Origin: Psychrobacillus sp042945595
Lineage (GTDB): Bacteria > Bacillota > Bacilli > Bacillales_A > Planococcaceae
Direction of reading: 5' to 3'
Assembly (NCBI RefSeq): GCF_042945595.1
Contig: NZ_CP168493.1
Location: forward strand, 620,001 to 684,000
DNA length: 64,000 nucleotides
Positions within the stretch are counted from its first letter, which is position 1; every line of letters starts with the position of its first letter. The position numbers were made by a program, and so were the translations under genes. Of the stretch, positions 1-8,439 are shown in pieces. Below the pieces are notes generated by a model. The model made no database searches. It was not told the DNA's origin and saw only the letters and a list, made by a program, of their open reading frames with translations.

Positions 1-296
1 TTCCAGTAGATAACGAATTAGATTTAAAGGCTGTTGCAAAAACAGTAGATGAGAAAAAAGTAGAGCTACTTCATCTAAAGGATCTTCTTCCAACTACAGG
101 GTATATCCGCGGAGGGTGCTCTCCAATTGGAATGAAAAAGTTATTTTCTACGATTGTAGATGCAAGCGCACAAGGACTAGATTATATAATTGTGAGTGGT
201 GGGAAAATAGGACTTCAAGTGAAGCTTGCGGTTCCTGATTTACTCCAAATGACAAAGGGTGAACTTGCGGAAATTAGTAAGAAAAAAAGTGTTTAG
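1..296 (+). CDS. YbaK/EbsC-type aminoacyl-tRNA deacylase, 3' part
   Basis: The reading frame is open from base 3 and stops at 296, giving the last 97 residues of a protein whose start lies outside the window. The segment GYIRGGCSPIGMKK and the following IVSGGKIG are typical of the YbaK/EbsC family, whose members hydrolyse mischarged Cys-tRNA(Pro) in the cytoplasm. In that family the conserved Lys sits further upstream and cannot be seen here. It is followed by a terminator, so it ends its own transcription unit. The family call is good; the substrate is inferred from the family. Confidence 0.8.
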   Translation, partial: PVDNELDLKAVAKTVDEKKVELLHLKDLLPTTGYIRGGCSPIGMKKLFSTIVDASAQGLDYIIVSGGKIGLQVKLAVPDLLQMTKGELAEISKKKSV

Positions 297-340
297 CTTT
301 TCCGCCATATGAAGTTATAATGAAATGAATAGTATTTTTT

Positions 341-373
341 CCATTCCAACCACGTTGTGAATGGTTTTTTTAC
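341..373 (+). terminator. Rho-independent terminator after the ybaK-like gene
   Basis: CCATTC...GAATGG inverted repeat with a small internal mismatch, followed by seven T residues. It sits about 45 bases after the stop codon and just ahead of the next gene. Confidence 0.65.
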
Positions 374-395
374 GGAAATAGAAAGTAGGACTTTT

Positions 396-1046
396 ATGAA
401 AAAGGAATTTGTTTGGCGCTGGATATTTTTTATAGGTGGCGTCATCTTAATGGCGTTAGGTATTTCCATGACCATCAAGGGGCAAAGATTTGGGATTGGA
501 CCTTGGGATGTTTTTCATGTAGGATTGTTTAAACATTTGGGATTGTCCATTGGAACTTGGGCTATTTTAACGGGAGTATTTATTGTAGTTGTCACGATGA
601 TTGGGACAAAAAAGTTTCCACAACTCGGAACTTGGCTCAACATACTCTTCATTGGTTCATTTATTGATGTGTTTAACTGGCTCTTGCCTGATGTTACAAG
701 CTTTATTGGACAACTGATTATTTTCTTAGTTGGTGTGATCGTAACGGGCATTGGTGTTGGGGTATATGTGGCGCCAAATGTAGGAGCAGGGCCCCGTGAT
801 TCACTTATGTTGTTGCTCATAAAAAAAACAGGGTGGAGCATAAAAGTGGTACGTACTTCTCTAGAAGTCATCGTTGGGCTCGTTGGTTGGGCACTTGGAG
901 GACCAGTAGGAATAGGGACGGTTATTATTGCAGTTTTGTTAGGTCAACTAGTTCACTATACATTGCCAATGTCTCAAAAGTTTTTATTTCAAATTTGCGG
1001 CTATACAATTCCATACATAAAAAAAAGTGCTGAAGATCAGAAATGA
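396..1046 (+). CDS. YczE/YitT-like integral membrane protein
   Basis: 216-residue hydrophobic protein with about five or six membrane segments and short loops. The N-terminal pattern GGVILMALGISMTIKG followed by GIGPWDVFHVGL is characteristic of the YczE/YyaS/YitT group of inner-membrane proteins; YczE in B. subtilis affects lipopeptide production but its biochemical role is not known. The frame is open further upstream to 357, but the ATG at 396 is preceded by an AAGTAGG ribosome site and begins a normal membrane leader (MKKEF), so I chose it. No partner gene is adjacent; it is probably monocistronic because hairpins flank both sides. Confidence 0.7.
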   Translation: MKKEFVWRWIFFIGGVILMALGISMTIKGQRFGIGPWDVFHVGLFKHLGLSIGTWAILTGVFIVVVTMIGTKKFPQLGTWLNILFIGSFIDVFNWLLPDVTSFIGQLIIFLVGVIVTGIGVGVYVAPNVGAGPRDSLMLLLIKKTGWSIKVVRTSLEVIVGLVGWALGGPVGIGTVIIAVLLGQLVHYTLPMSQKFLFQICGYTIPYIKKSAEDQK

Positions 1047-1062
1047 TTTTCTGCACTTTTTT
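1021..1062 (+). terminator. Hairpin terminator overlapping the yczE-like stop codon
   Basis: AAAAAGTGC...GCACTTTTTT with an inner AGAAATGATTTTCT palindrome. It overlaps the last codons of the upstream gene and could act in both directions. Confidence 0.7.
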
Positions 1063-1123
1063 CATATAATCTTATGGTTTTGCATATATTATTCATTGAA
1101 TGAATGATAGAAAGGATGACGAT

Positions 1124-2185
1124 TTGAACGGAACAATTACGCACTATATGGGTAAATCATATACGGGACAAGGTGTTAAAAGTTTCTATAAAGAAATCAT
1201 TCAAGAAGCTAAAAAAGTTTACTTTTTTAAGGGACCGACTTCCTATCGATTAACTGATATTTTAAAAGAAATAGGGTATGCAGGTATTCGTAGAGGGAAA
1301 AATATGGAATGGTTTTACGATCCCCTTCATGAAGAAGTGTTAGAAGGGATATATATTAAGGATACGAAAACGCTTTATCTACAAACGGATGCAGTCGATC
1401 CATCTTATTATGGTGCAGGTCATGAGTGGGTTCCATATTATGACGCGTATGATGAAAGTAAACTTCGAGAAATTGGTCCACAAATTCGAGATAAGCAAAT
1501 TACGAATGATGTGTGGCTTTCAAAAGGACTGCAAGCACTTTCTCGTGCTAAAGTTATCCATGATGAATGGGAGCAGCTCACCCAACCAGCCGTTAACTGG
1601 GAAGGGATAAATGCTTTATTGGATGAATTAAAAAAGAAAGCAATTGGTAATGTGGCACTTCAAAAAAATCCAAAGGTGACACATCGCCTGATGGGATCAC
1701 TTACTCCACTCGGTGCAAAGGATACGCTAAATTCAATCTCTAAAAACTTAAAATCTAGACTATTTATCAAAGGATTACCAGGTAGCGGAAAGTCCTCCTT
1801 TATGAAAAAGTTTGGTGCAGAAGCAAAAGTACATGGGCTAGATGTACGTTACATTTGGTGTGGGTTGGACGCAAATAGTGTAGACGGAGTTGTTATTCCA
1901 GAATTGCAATTATGTATGGTGGATGCAACCAGTCCACATGTATACGAACCTGAACGAGAAGGCGATGAAATAGTTGACTTCTTTACCCATATTGATCCAT
2001 CATTATTAGATGATGAGAAACTAATAGAAGTACAACAAAGGTATTCTTCTGAAATGGAGCTTGCACAAGACTATCTTTGTACGTATGCTGCTGATTTTAA
2101 AACGATTAAAATGATGTACGACTCTGCCATAGATGAAGATAAATGGAGGAAGTTGCATAATAAAATGGTCGATACAATAGGGTGA
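1124..2185 (+). CDS. PRK06851-type two-domain P-loop ATPase with degenerate first domain
   Basis: 353-residue cytoplasmic protein. I recognise it as the PRK06851-type ATPase of Bacillus, in which two similar P-loop domains stand in tandem. The second domain keeps a good Walker A, GLPGSGKSS, near residue 217, followed by the family segments VVIPELQLCMVDATSPHVYEP. The first domain keeps the fold context (VYFFKGPTSYRLTDIL) but the P-loop glycines and Lys-Ser are gone, so it should not bind nucleotide in the usual way. The TTG at 1124 is preferred over the ATG at 1100 because the AGAAAGGA ribosome site lies 7-8 bases ahead of it. Cellular function is unknown. Confidence 0.65.
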   Translation: MNGTITHYMGKSYTGQGVKSFYKEIIQEAKKVYFFKGPTSYRLTDILKEIGYAGIRRGKNMEWFYDPLHEEVLEGIYIKDTKTLYLQTDAVDPSYYGAGHEWVPYYDAYDESKLREIGPQIRDKQITNDVWLSKGLQALSRAKVIHDEWEQLTQPAVNWEGINALLDELKKKAIGNVALQKNPKVTHRLMGSLTPLGAKDTLNSISKNLKSRLFIKGLPGSGKSSFMKKFGAEAKVHGLDVRYIWCGLDANSVDGVVIPELQLCMVDATSPHVYEPEREGDEIVDFFTHIDPSLLDDEKLIEVQQRYSSEMELAQDYLCTYAADFKTIKMMYDSAIDEDKWRKLHNKMVDTIG

Positions 2186-2208
2186 ATTGCGGAGATTAAA
2201 AATACTTT

Positions 2209-2271
2209 CCAACTAAACTCGTGATTATTCCAACTAACCATCTTAAAACTCCAACTAACTAGAAATTCTCA
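2209..2271. repeat. 21-bp-period repeat, CCAACTAA core, three units
   Basis: CCAACTAA begins at 2209, 2230 and 2251, exactly 21 bases apart; the remaining 13 bases differ between units. The period matches the other intergenic arrays in this window, but the core sequence is different. Confidence 0.7.
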
Positions 2272-2304
2272 TATGCAGTAAGCAACAAATTAATTAATGC
2301 CATG

Positions 2305-2332
2305 CCGCTGACTAATGTCTGCGGTTTTTTTT
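2305..2332 (+). terminator. Terminator upstream of kbl
   Basis: CCGCTGAC-TAAT-GTCTGCGG hairpin (one mismatch) followed by eight T residues. Confidence 0.7.
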
Positions 2333-2392
2333 GTCTTTTTGTCTAGGCATGTTAAGATAGAAGTGACTATTTCGCTTGAAAGGAAGATGACC

Positions 2393-3583
2393 TTGTCAAA
2401 CGTATTAAACAATTTTTTAACAGAAAACCTAAATGAATTGAAAGACCAAGGCCTATATAACGAAATCGACCCTGTAGAAGGACCAAATGGAGCGAAGATA
2501 AATGTCCGTGGCTCGGAACTTATTAATCTATCGTCTAATAACTATTTAGGGCTTGCAACAAATCCGGAACTTAAACGCATTGCAAAAGAAGCGGTGGACA
2601 AGTATGGAGTTGGAGCAGGAGCAGTTCGTACGATCAATGGTACACTAGATCTTCACGTAAAATTAGAAACAAAACTTGCAGAGTTCAAAGGAACAGAAGC
2701 AGCTATTTCGTATCAATCAGGCTTCAACTGTAATATGGCAGCAATTTCAGCCGTAATGGATAAAAACGATGCGATTCTTTCGGATCAATTAAACCATGCA
2801 TCCATCATCGACGGTTGCCGACTTTCTAAAGCAAAAATTATTCCTTTCAACCACTCTGATATGAATGACTTGCGTGCAAAAGCAAAACAAGCAACAGAAT
2901 CAGGCATGTACAATAAAGTAATGGTTATCACTGATGGCGTATTCTCGATGGACGGAGATATTGCAAAACTTCCTGAAATCGTAGAAATCGCAAAAGAATT
3001 CGACCTAATTACTTATGTAGATGACGCACACGGTTCAGGCGTAACTGGAAAAGGTAAAGGAACAGTGAAGCACTTCGGTTTAGAAAAAGAAATCGATTTC
3101 CAAATTGGTACGCTTTCTAAAGCAATCGGAGTAGTAGGCGGATACGTAGCAGGTAAAAAAGATTTAATCGACTGGTTAAAAGTTCGCTCACGTCCGTTTT
3201 TATTCTCCACTGCATTACCACCTGGCGATGTAGCAGCAATCACTGCAGCAGTTCAAATAATCATCGATTCTACGGAACTACATGACCAGCTGTGGGAAAA
3301 CGGAGATTACTTGAAAGCTGGATTATCTAAGCTTGGATTTAATATCGGTGCTTCCGAAACACCAATCACACCATGTATCATTGGTGACGAAAAGCTAACA
3401 CAAACTTTCTCTAAACGACTATTTGAAGAAGGCGTCTACGCAAAATCCATCGTCTTCCCAACTGTACCAAAAGGCACAGGCCGCGTCCGCAACATGCCAA
3501 CAGCCGCACATACAAAAGAAATGCTGGATGAGGCATTGGGTATTTATGCGAAGGTTGGTCGGGAGCTTGGAGTAATTTCATAA
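2393..3583 (+). CDS. kbl: Glycine C-acetyltransferase (2-amino-3-ketobutyrate CoA ligase)
   Basis: 396-residue PLP enzyme of the alpha-oxoamine synthase group. It converts 2-amino-3-oxobutyrate plus CoA to glycine and acetyl-CoA, the second step of threonine breakdown. Seen in the sequence: SSNNYLGL near the N-terminus, YQSGFNCN, DELNHASIIDG-like QLNHASIIDG, the VDDAHGSG aspartate motif, and the PLP lysine in GTLSKAIG near residue 243. The frame extends upstream, but the TTG at 2393 has AAGGAAG about six bases before it and gives the usual N-terminus (MSNVLNNFL). The matching threonine dehydrogenase is the SDR gene at 4435, about 0.85 kb downstream with one opposite-strand gene between them. 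Confidence 0.93.
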   Translation: MSNVLNNFLTENLNELKDQGLYNEIDPVEGPNGAKINVRGSELINLSSNNYLGLATNPELKRIAKEAVDKYGVGAGAVRTINGTLDLHVKLETKLAEFKGTEAAISYQSGFNCNMAAISAVMDKNDAILSDQLNHASIIDGCRLSKAKIIPFNHSDMNDLRAKAKQATESGMYNKVMVITDGVFSMDGDIAKLPEIVEIAKEFDLITYVDDAHGSGVTGKGKGTVKHFGLEKEIDFQIGTLSKAIGVVGGYVAGKKDLIDWLKVRSRPFLFSTALPPGDVAAITAAVQIIIDSTELHDQLWENGDYLKAGLSKLGFNIGASETPITPCIIGDEKLTQTFSKRLFEEGVYAKSIVFPTVPKGTGRVRNMPTAAHTKEMLDEALGIYAKVGRELGVIS

Positions 3584-3586
3584 AAA

Positions 3587-3630
3587 AATAAGATAAAAAG
3601 CAGCCAATATAGGCTGCTTTTTATCTTATT
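3587..3630. terminator. Bidirectional terminator between convergent genes
   Basis: Perfect 19-bp stem (AATAAGATAAAAAGCAGCC and its complement) with a six-base loop. It is A-rich on the left and T-rich on the right, so it can end kbl on the plus strand and the gene at 3626 on the minus strand. Confidence 0.9.
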
Positions 3631-4261
3631 CAATACTTCTCTCCATATGCTCAAATGAATAAAACAGACTAAATTTCTGAATACCTCGAGCCTGATCAAT
3701 ACTCGCATCTGCCTCCTTACGGAAGGAAACGATATCTCCCTGTTCTTTAGCAATAATTGCTTCAATCGCATAGGGCATCCAACCAGTCGGCAAGTTTTCT
3801 TTTTGTTTCCTTGCTTCCTCAAAATTTCCCTTTAATACTTCAACATAGGCTATGTAATAAGTACGTAGTGGTTCCTTACTAATTTGTTTCGCTAGTTGTT
3901 CTATTTTTGATACGTTATTTTCATAAAATGCAAGATTAGTTTTATACACTTCTTGCATATAGCGACTGTTATGTTTATTTAAAATTGCTTGAATCGATTC
4001 GATAATCTTTTCAGGATCACCGGTTTTTATAGCAAGTGGATAGGCAAAAATAGGTTTTCGTTTGTTTTGCTCTAAGTATCGTTCAATCCGCTTTAAATTA
4101 TTTGATTTATATACGGTGTACATTTGGGGAACGACTAAAATGAGTACATATAATATAAGTGTGCTCAGGTAAATAAACCAAATTGGTAATTCAAGCATAA
4201 GCATGACAATTGTAAGCACTAATCCAAGTAGAATAATTAATGTATTATGAAATAATTTCAT
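3626..4261 (-). CDS. Membrane-anchored protein with TPR-like soluble domain, function unknown
   Basis: 211-residue protein I do not recognise. Residues 1-45 form two hydrophobic segments (LFHNTLIILLGLVLTIVM and a second run ending LILVVP), after which the protein is a soluble, helix-rich domain with repeated pairs of helices and spaced Ala/Tyr/Leu residues that look TPR-like. The second ATG (4261) is preferred because AGAGGT stands too close to the first. The gene lies opposite in direction to its neighbours, between kbl and tdh, which are usually adjacent. It shares the bidirectional terminator with kbl. A scaffold role at the membrane is possible but purely an inference. Confidence 0.6.
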   Translation of the reverse strand: MKLFHNTLIILLGLVLTIVMLMLELPIWFIYLSTLILYVLILVVPQMYTVYKSNNLKRIERYLEQNKRKPIFAYPLAIKTGDPEKIIESIQAILNKHNSRYMQEVYKTNLAFYENNVSKIEQLAKQISKEPLRTYYIAYVEVLKGNFEEARKQKENLPTGWMPYAIEAIIAKEQGDIVSFRKEADASIDQARGIQKFSLFYSFEHMERSIE

Positions 4262-4434
4262 CATAGACCTCTTTTTTTCTTTTCATTATACCAAATCATA
4301 ATTAAAATGGATTGTTGTGTTCCACCACCGAACAACGTATAATAAAATAAATCAAAACATTATTAAATCAGCGTTTTTCCAATATAGTATGTTCTCTCCA
4401 AAAACACATTTGTTTTCGAAAGGAAGAAAAAGAT

Positions 4435-5379
4435 ATGAAAAAGATTATGGTAACCGGTGCTTTAGGACAAATTGGTTCGGAATTAATTACAAAACTACGT
4501 AAAGAATATGGTGCTGAAAATGTACTGGCAACGGATATAAGAAATATTTCATCAGGAGTAAAAGAAAGCGGTCCTTTTGAACTTTTAGATGTGACTGATG
4601 GAGAGAAAATGCATCAGATTGCCAAAGATTTTGGTGCAGATACGATGATGCATATGGCTGCTCTTTTATCAGCAACTGCGGAAGCTAAGCCTTTACTTGC
4701 TTGGAATTTAAATATGGGTGGACTTGTGAATGCACTTGAAGCTTCACGTGAATTAAACATGCAATTTTTCACTCCAAGCTCAATTGGAGCATTTGGGCCA
4801 TCTACACCTAAAAAGAATACACCACAAGATACGCTTCAACGTCCGACAACTATGTACGGAGTTAACAAGGTTTCTGGTGAACTTCTTTGTGACTATTATT
4901 TTCAAAAATTTGGATTAGATACTCGTGGCGTGCGTTTTCCCGGTTTGATTTCCAACGAAACATTACCAGGTGGAGGAACGACGGATTATGCGGTGGATAT
5001 TTATTACAAAGCTTTAGCGGAAGGGAAGTATACTTCGTACATTGCGGAAGGAACGTATATGGATATGATGTATATGCCAGATGCTCTTCAAGCGATTGTA
5101 GACGTAATGGAAGCAGATGCTTCGAAATTGATTCACCGAAATGCATTTAATGTTACAGCAATGAGCTTCGAGCCAGAGCAAATTGCGGCATCCATTAAAA
5201 AAGTAATTCCAACATTTACAATGGATTATGAAGTAGACCCAGTTCGCCAAGCAATTGCAAATAGCTGGCCAGATTCGATTGATGCAACTGCTGCTAAAGA
5301 AGAGTGGGGCTTCTCTTATAAATATGATCTTGATACAATGACAAAAGATATGCTCGAAAAATTAGCAGCAAAAAATTAA
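4435..5379 (+). CDS. tdh: SDR-type NAD-dependent L-threonine 3-dehydrogenase
   Basis: 314-residue extended short-chain dehydrogenase. It opens with the NAD-binding GALGQIGSEL motif at residues 8-17 and has DIRN at the end of the second strand; the catalytic Tyr-Lys pair lies in TMYGVNKVSGE. FPGLISNETLPGGGTTDYAV is typical of the SDR threonine dehydrogenases (as opposed to the zinc medium-chain type of E. coli). It oxidises threonine to 2-amino-3-oxobutyrate, the substrate of Kbl encoded just upstream. A GAAAGGAAG ribosome site precedes the ATG. It is followed at once by a strong terminator, so it is probably a single-gene unit. Confidence 0.88.
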   Translation: MKKIMVTGALGQIGSELITKLRKEYGAENVLATDIRNISSGVKESGPFELLDVTDGEKMHQIAKDFGADTMMHMAALLSATAEAKPLLAWNLNMGGLVNALEASRELNMQFFTPSSIGAFGPSTPKKNTPQDTLQRPTTMYGVNKVSGELLCDYYFQKFGLDTRGVRFPGLISNETLPGGGTTDYAVDIYYKALAEGKYTSYIAEGTYMDMMYMPDALQAIVDVMEADASKLIHRNAFNVTAMSFEPEQIAASIKKVIPTFTMDYEVDPVRQAIANSWPDSIDATAAKEEWGFSYKYDLDTMTKDMLEKLAAKN

Positions 5380-5390
5380 CTCGCATAAAA

Positions 5391-5427
5391 AACAGCTGAC
5401 ACTAGATAAAAGGTGTCAGCTGTTTTA
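5391..5427 (+). terminator. Terminator of tdh
   Basis: CAGCTGACAC...GTGTCAGCTG, ten perfect pairs, with A-run before and TTTT after. Confidence 0.85.
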
Positions 5428-5677
5428 TAATATCCGCGACCCTATGTAATCCATAATTTGGAGGAGAATTGAGCCTGACACAGGGTCGCTGGAGGATCGG
5501 TAGTACTAAAAAAAAAAAGTATCCATTGATAAAAAAGCGCTGAGCGGACGAAATTATATCTTCGTCTGCTTTTAAAAGAGTAGAACAGGATCTCATCTCT
5601 CATTAACCAAACCTTATGAACCTTGTCTCTCAACATTCCAAGAGGGCGACGGACAAACAACCGCAACAAGATTATCG
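5428..5677. other. Intergenic stretch with imperfect inverted repeats, no gene
   Basis: No ORF with a ribosome site was found. It contains GCGACCCT at 5438 paired with AGGGTCGC at 5482, a run of eleven A residues near 5508, and AGCGGACGAA...TTCGTCTGCT near 5545-5572. These look like decayed structural or repeat DNA; nothing was recognised as a known element. Confidence 0.4.
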
Positions 5678-5720
5678 AAAAAAGTGGATTGAGAAGTGAC
5701 GCAGTCACTTCTCAATCCAC
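5678..5720 (-). terminator. Strong terminator for the yjiH-like gene
   Basis: Perfect 17-bp inverted repeat (arms 5684-5700 and 5704-5720) with a three-base loop. Read on the minus strand the hairpin is followed by TTTTTT, as expected for the gene that ends at 5806. Confidence 0.8.
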
Positions 5721-5805
5721 AATTCCAAAGGTAATAGTGTAGCCATTGTTTAGTCCAAAGCACTTGGGAAATGGTGAGTACAAGATGGACTTAAGCTTCT
5801 TTTAA

Positions 5806-7146
5806 TTAGAATAATAAATGTGCAACTAATGCAATAATCGGAAATGAAATAAGGGTACGCAATAAGAAAATCACAAGCAAATCTTTAAAGTTCACTGGAA
5901 TTTTCGAACCGAGTAACAATCCACCGACTTCCGACATATAGATCAACTGCGTAACCGACATCGTCGCGATAAAGAAACGAGTCATTTCGGAGTCAATCGA
6001 TCCACCTAAAATAGAAGGCAAGAACATATCCGCAAATCCAACAACCATCGTTTGAGCAGCTGCTGCAGCTTCCGGAATGCCAAATAACATTAATAACGGC
6101 TCAAATGGTTTCCCCAAAATGGCAAAGACCGAAGTATATTGAGCGAGCATTAAAGCAATCGTACCGAATGCTAATACAACAGGAGCCACGCCAATATACA
6201 TATCAATCACATTCTTTACACCATCAGAAAAGAACTTAGTAACAGAACGATTGCGATCTGCCGTATTCAATGCCTTTTCTAGTCCATGCGTAAATGCATT
6301 ATAGTTTTCAGGATACTTTTCAGCGTCCAAATCTAATGGACGACCGTCAATATGTGTCTCTGACTTACCTGCAAGTGGATATATTCTTGGCATTATAAAA
6401 GCAAGAACAATCCCGCATAATAATACAGTCAAATAATAAGGAATGAAATAATTAGCCAATCCAACTTGCTCTATTACGACAATACAAAAAGTAATAGAAA
6501 CAACTGAAAAAGTAGAACCAATGATAGCCGCTTCTTTTTTCGTATAATAGCCTTCTTCATATTGTCTACTTGTAAGTAGGACCCCAATCGTTCCATCACC
6601 AACCCAAGAAGTCAGTGCATCCACTGCAGAACGTCCAGGAAGTTTGAATAATGGGCGCATAATTTTAACCATCATCGTCCCGAAAAATTCAAGCAACCCG
6701 AAGTTTAATAGCAATGGTAATAGCAATCCGGCGAATAAGAAAATAGTAAAAAGGAAAGAAACTAATCCATCTGGACTTAATAACATTCCACCAGTATTCT
6801 CATTCCAAACAACCTCAGGTCCAATTTGAAAAATGATTAATACCGCAAATACTGCTCCAACAACTCGTGTAACCGTCCAAAATAACGTCACTTTAAATAG
6901 ATTGTTAAAAAATGTGTTTTCTTTCGGTTTGAATAAAAATACAACGGAACCACTTGCAGCAATTAGCATGGTTGCAAGTGCTATCCAATGCACGATTGGT
7001 TCTAACCAACTTGATAATATACTCCCAAATAACGCTATGGGAATTTTAAAACCATCTGCAGTTGGCAGGGGAATCATAAATAAAATAACACCTGCTATGG
7101 ATGGTAGCAGGAATAAAATCCAAGTAGATAACGAAAACTTTTTCAA
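5806..7146 (-). CDS. YjiH family membrane protein (nucleoside-recognition/gate domains)
   Basis: 446-residue polytopic membrane protein with about ten hydrophobic segments. Two halves carry the gate-type sequence seen in nucleoside transporters and spore maturation proteins (SWVGDGTIGVLLTSRQYEEGYYTKKEA and GFADMFLPSILGGS). This matches the YjiH group, which is often placed near amidohydrolase or uptake genes; the substrate is unknown. The start is a TTG at 7146 giving MKKFSLSTW; no better ATG is in frame. The ribosome site is weak. It stands alone between bshB2 and a strong minus-strand terminator. A transport role is inferred from fold and not from context. Confidence 0.7.
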   Translation of the reverse strand: MKKFSLSTWILFLLPSIAGVILFMIPLPTADGFKIPIALFGSILSSWLEPIVHWIALATMLIAASGSVVFLFKPKENTFFNNLFKVTLFWTVTRVVGAVFAVLIIFQIGPEVVWNENTGGMLLSPDGLVSFLFTIFLFAGLLLPLLLNFGLLEFFGTMMVKIMRPLFKLPGRSAVDALTSWVGDGTIGVLLTSRQYEEGYYTKKEAAIIGSTFSVVSITFCIVVIEQVGLANYFIPYYLTVLLCGIVLAFIMPRIYPLAGKSETHIDGRPLDLDAEKYPENYNAFTHGLEKALNTADRNRSVTKFFSDGVKNVIDMYIGVAPVVLAFGTIALMLAQYTSVFAILGKPFEPLLMLFGIPEAAAAAQTMVVGFADMFLPSILGGSIDSEMTRFFIATMSVTQLIYMSEVGGLLLGSKIPVNFKDLLVIFLLRTLISFPIIALVAHLLF

Positions 7147-7253
7147 AATAAAAGACCAACTTTCTATAAATGAATATTTATGCGAATGAACGAATTATTC
7201 ATACATACTAATTCATTTATATTAGAAAGTCTATAGCATTACAGGATGTTCTA

Positions 7254-7940
7254 CTATTCGAAATCTTTGTTGAAATCGTAAGTGTAGAAACGTTCGAAAT
7301 GTAGCCAGTTTTCCGCTTCTGGCTCTCCATCCGCTAAACGTTTGTCCATTTCCTGTAGCATCCAAGCTGTTTGTGAAATATGTGCTCGCATCGATCCCAT
7401 TTTTTCATCACGGGAATCTTTAATATTATGAATAATATCCGGCTCACCTAGATCTTCTTTCGAATTGTTCGAAAAGGCAAGAGCATAAATAGTTGGACGA
7501 TTTTCTTCCGGCATACGACGAATGGCACGAATCATCGCGCGTCCTGTAGCATCGTGATCTGGATGCACGGCATAATTTGGATAGAATGTGATTACTAGAG
7601 AAGGATTCGTATCTTCTATTAAGTTCTCCATCATGCCAACCATTTTTTCGTCATCTTCAAATTCAATCGTTTTATCCCTTAGTCCCATCATTCGAAGATC
7701 TGTGACACCCATAGATTTGGCGGATGCCAGAAGCTCTTGTTTTCGAACTTGTGGTAGTGTTTCACGAGTTGCAAAAGGAGGATTTCCTAGGTTTCTTCCC
7801 ATCTCTCCTAAAGTTAAGCATGCATACGTTACAGGTATTCCTTGTTTTATATAAGTTGCAATCGTGCCAGAGACACCAAAAGCCTCATCATCAGGGTGAG
7901 GGAATACAACTAATACATGTCGTTCCATTGGTAAAGTCAT
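7254..7940 (-). CDS. bshB2: Bacillithiol biosynthesis deacetylase BshB2
   Basis: 228-residue LmbE/PIG-L family zinc deacetylase. The metal-binding motif HPDDE is at residues 15-19 and the second motif HPDHD lies near residue 127. LGEMGRNLGNPP and WMLQEMDKRLADG are typical of the BshB2 (YojG) subgroup, which deacetylates GlcNAc-malate to GlcN-malate in bacillithiol synthesis. A clear AAGGAGG ribosome site precedes the ATG. It follows the yojF homologue by 13 bases, the same pairing as in B. subtilis, so the two are cotranscribed. Confidence 0.9.
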   Translation of the reverse strand: MTLPMERHVLVVFPHPDDEAFGVSGTIATYIKQGIPVTYACLTLGEMGRNLGNPPFATRETLPQVRKQELLASAKSMGVTDLRMMGLRDKTIEFEDDEKMVGMMENLIEDTNPSLVITFYPNYAVHPDHDATGRAMIRAIRRMPEENRPTIYALAFSNNSKEDLGEPDIIHNIKDSRDEKMGSMRAHISQTAWMLQEMDKRLADGEPEAENWLHFERFYTYDFNKDFE

Positions 7941-7953
7941 TTATTTTTCCTCC

Positions 7954-8304
7954 TTAATAAGTGAATGGTGTTCTACTAATTTCAAGCGCAACCGCTAGTT
8001 TTCCGCTTTGATCGTGGCCAGCCATAAGTAGGCGGCCATGCTCGTCTAATTGAAAGTGCGTAATACCTTGCGCATAAACCCACCCATGAGGCAATTTTAA
8101 ACCAACACGATGTGGTGCTTCCCCAGCCACTTTTCCTAGTTCAAAACGGATTAGTACATTGCGGATAAAAGCACCCGCATTAAACACATTTTCATTAAAA
8201 TGTGTGGCATAAGCACCATTCGTTGTTTCTAAATGTATATAAACATCTTCGTTTGCAAAATTATTCAAAAGCTCTTGTAATTGTTCCACCTTAACAATTT
8301 CCAT
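7954..8304 (-). CDS. yojF: YojF family protein (DUF1806)
   Basis: 116-residue soluble protein of the DUF1806/YojF family, whose biochemical function is unknown. Recognisable segments are NGAYATHFNENVFNAGAFIRN and HRVGLKLPHGWVYAQGITH near the middle. It is the first gene of a two-gene operon with bshB2, the conserved arrangement in Bacillales, which links it to bacillithiol metabolism by context only. TAGGAGG lies eight bases ahead of the ATG. Confidence 0.85.
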   Translation of the reverse strand: MEIVKVEQLQELLNNFANEDVYIHLETTNGAYATHFNENVFNAGAFIRNVLIRFELGKVAGEAPHRVGLKLPHGWVYAQGITHFQLDEHGRLLMAGHDQSGKLAVALEISRTPFTY

Positions 8305-8390
8305 TTCTAAATCCTCCTAGCATACTGTCTATTATTAGTATAATGAAAAAAAGTTCTTGAAGCGAATGATTGAGATTTTGAGTGCAAACA

Positions 8391-8425
8391 TAAAAACTCG
8401 CAAAGTCCGAAATGACTTTGCGAGT
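8391..8425 (-). terminator. Terminator after pdxK
   Basis: Perfect 12-bp stem ACTCGCAAAGTC with a six-base loop; the minus strand then runs into TTTTT. It ends pdxK, whose stop lies about 15 bases before it. Confidence 0.88.
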
Positions 8426-8439
8426 AAGTAAGTTATTCA

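Noticed and set aside
5438..5489. Inverted repeat as a mobile element end
   Set aside because: Only eight bases match and no internal gene or second copy was seen; kept only as an intergenic note.
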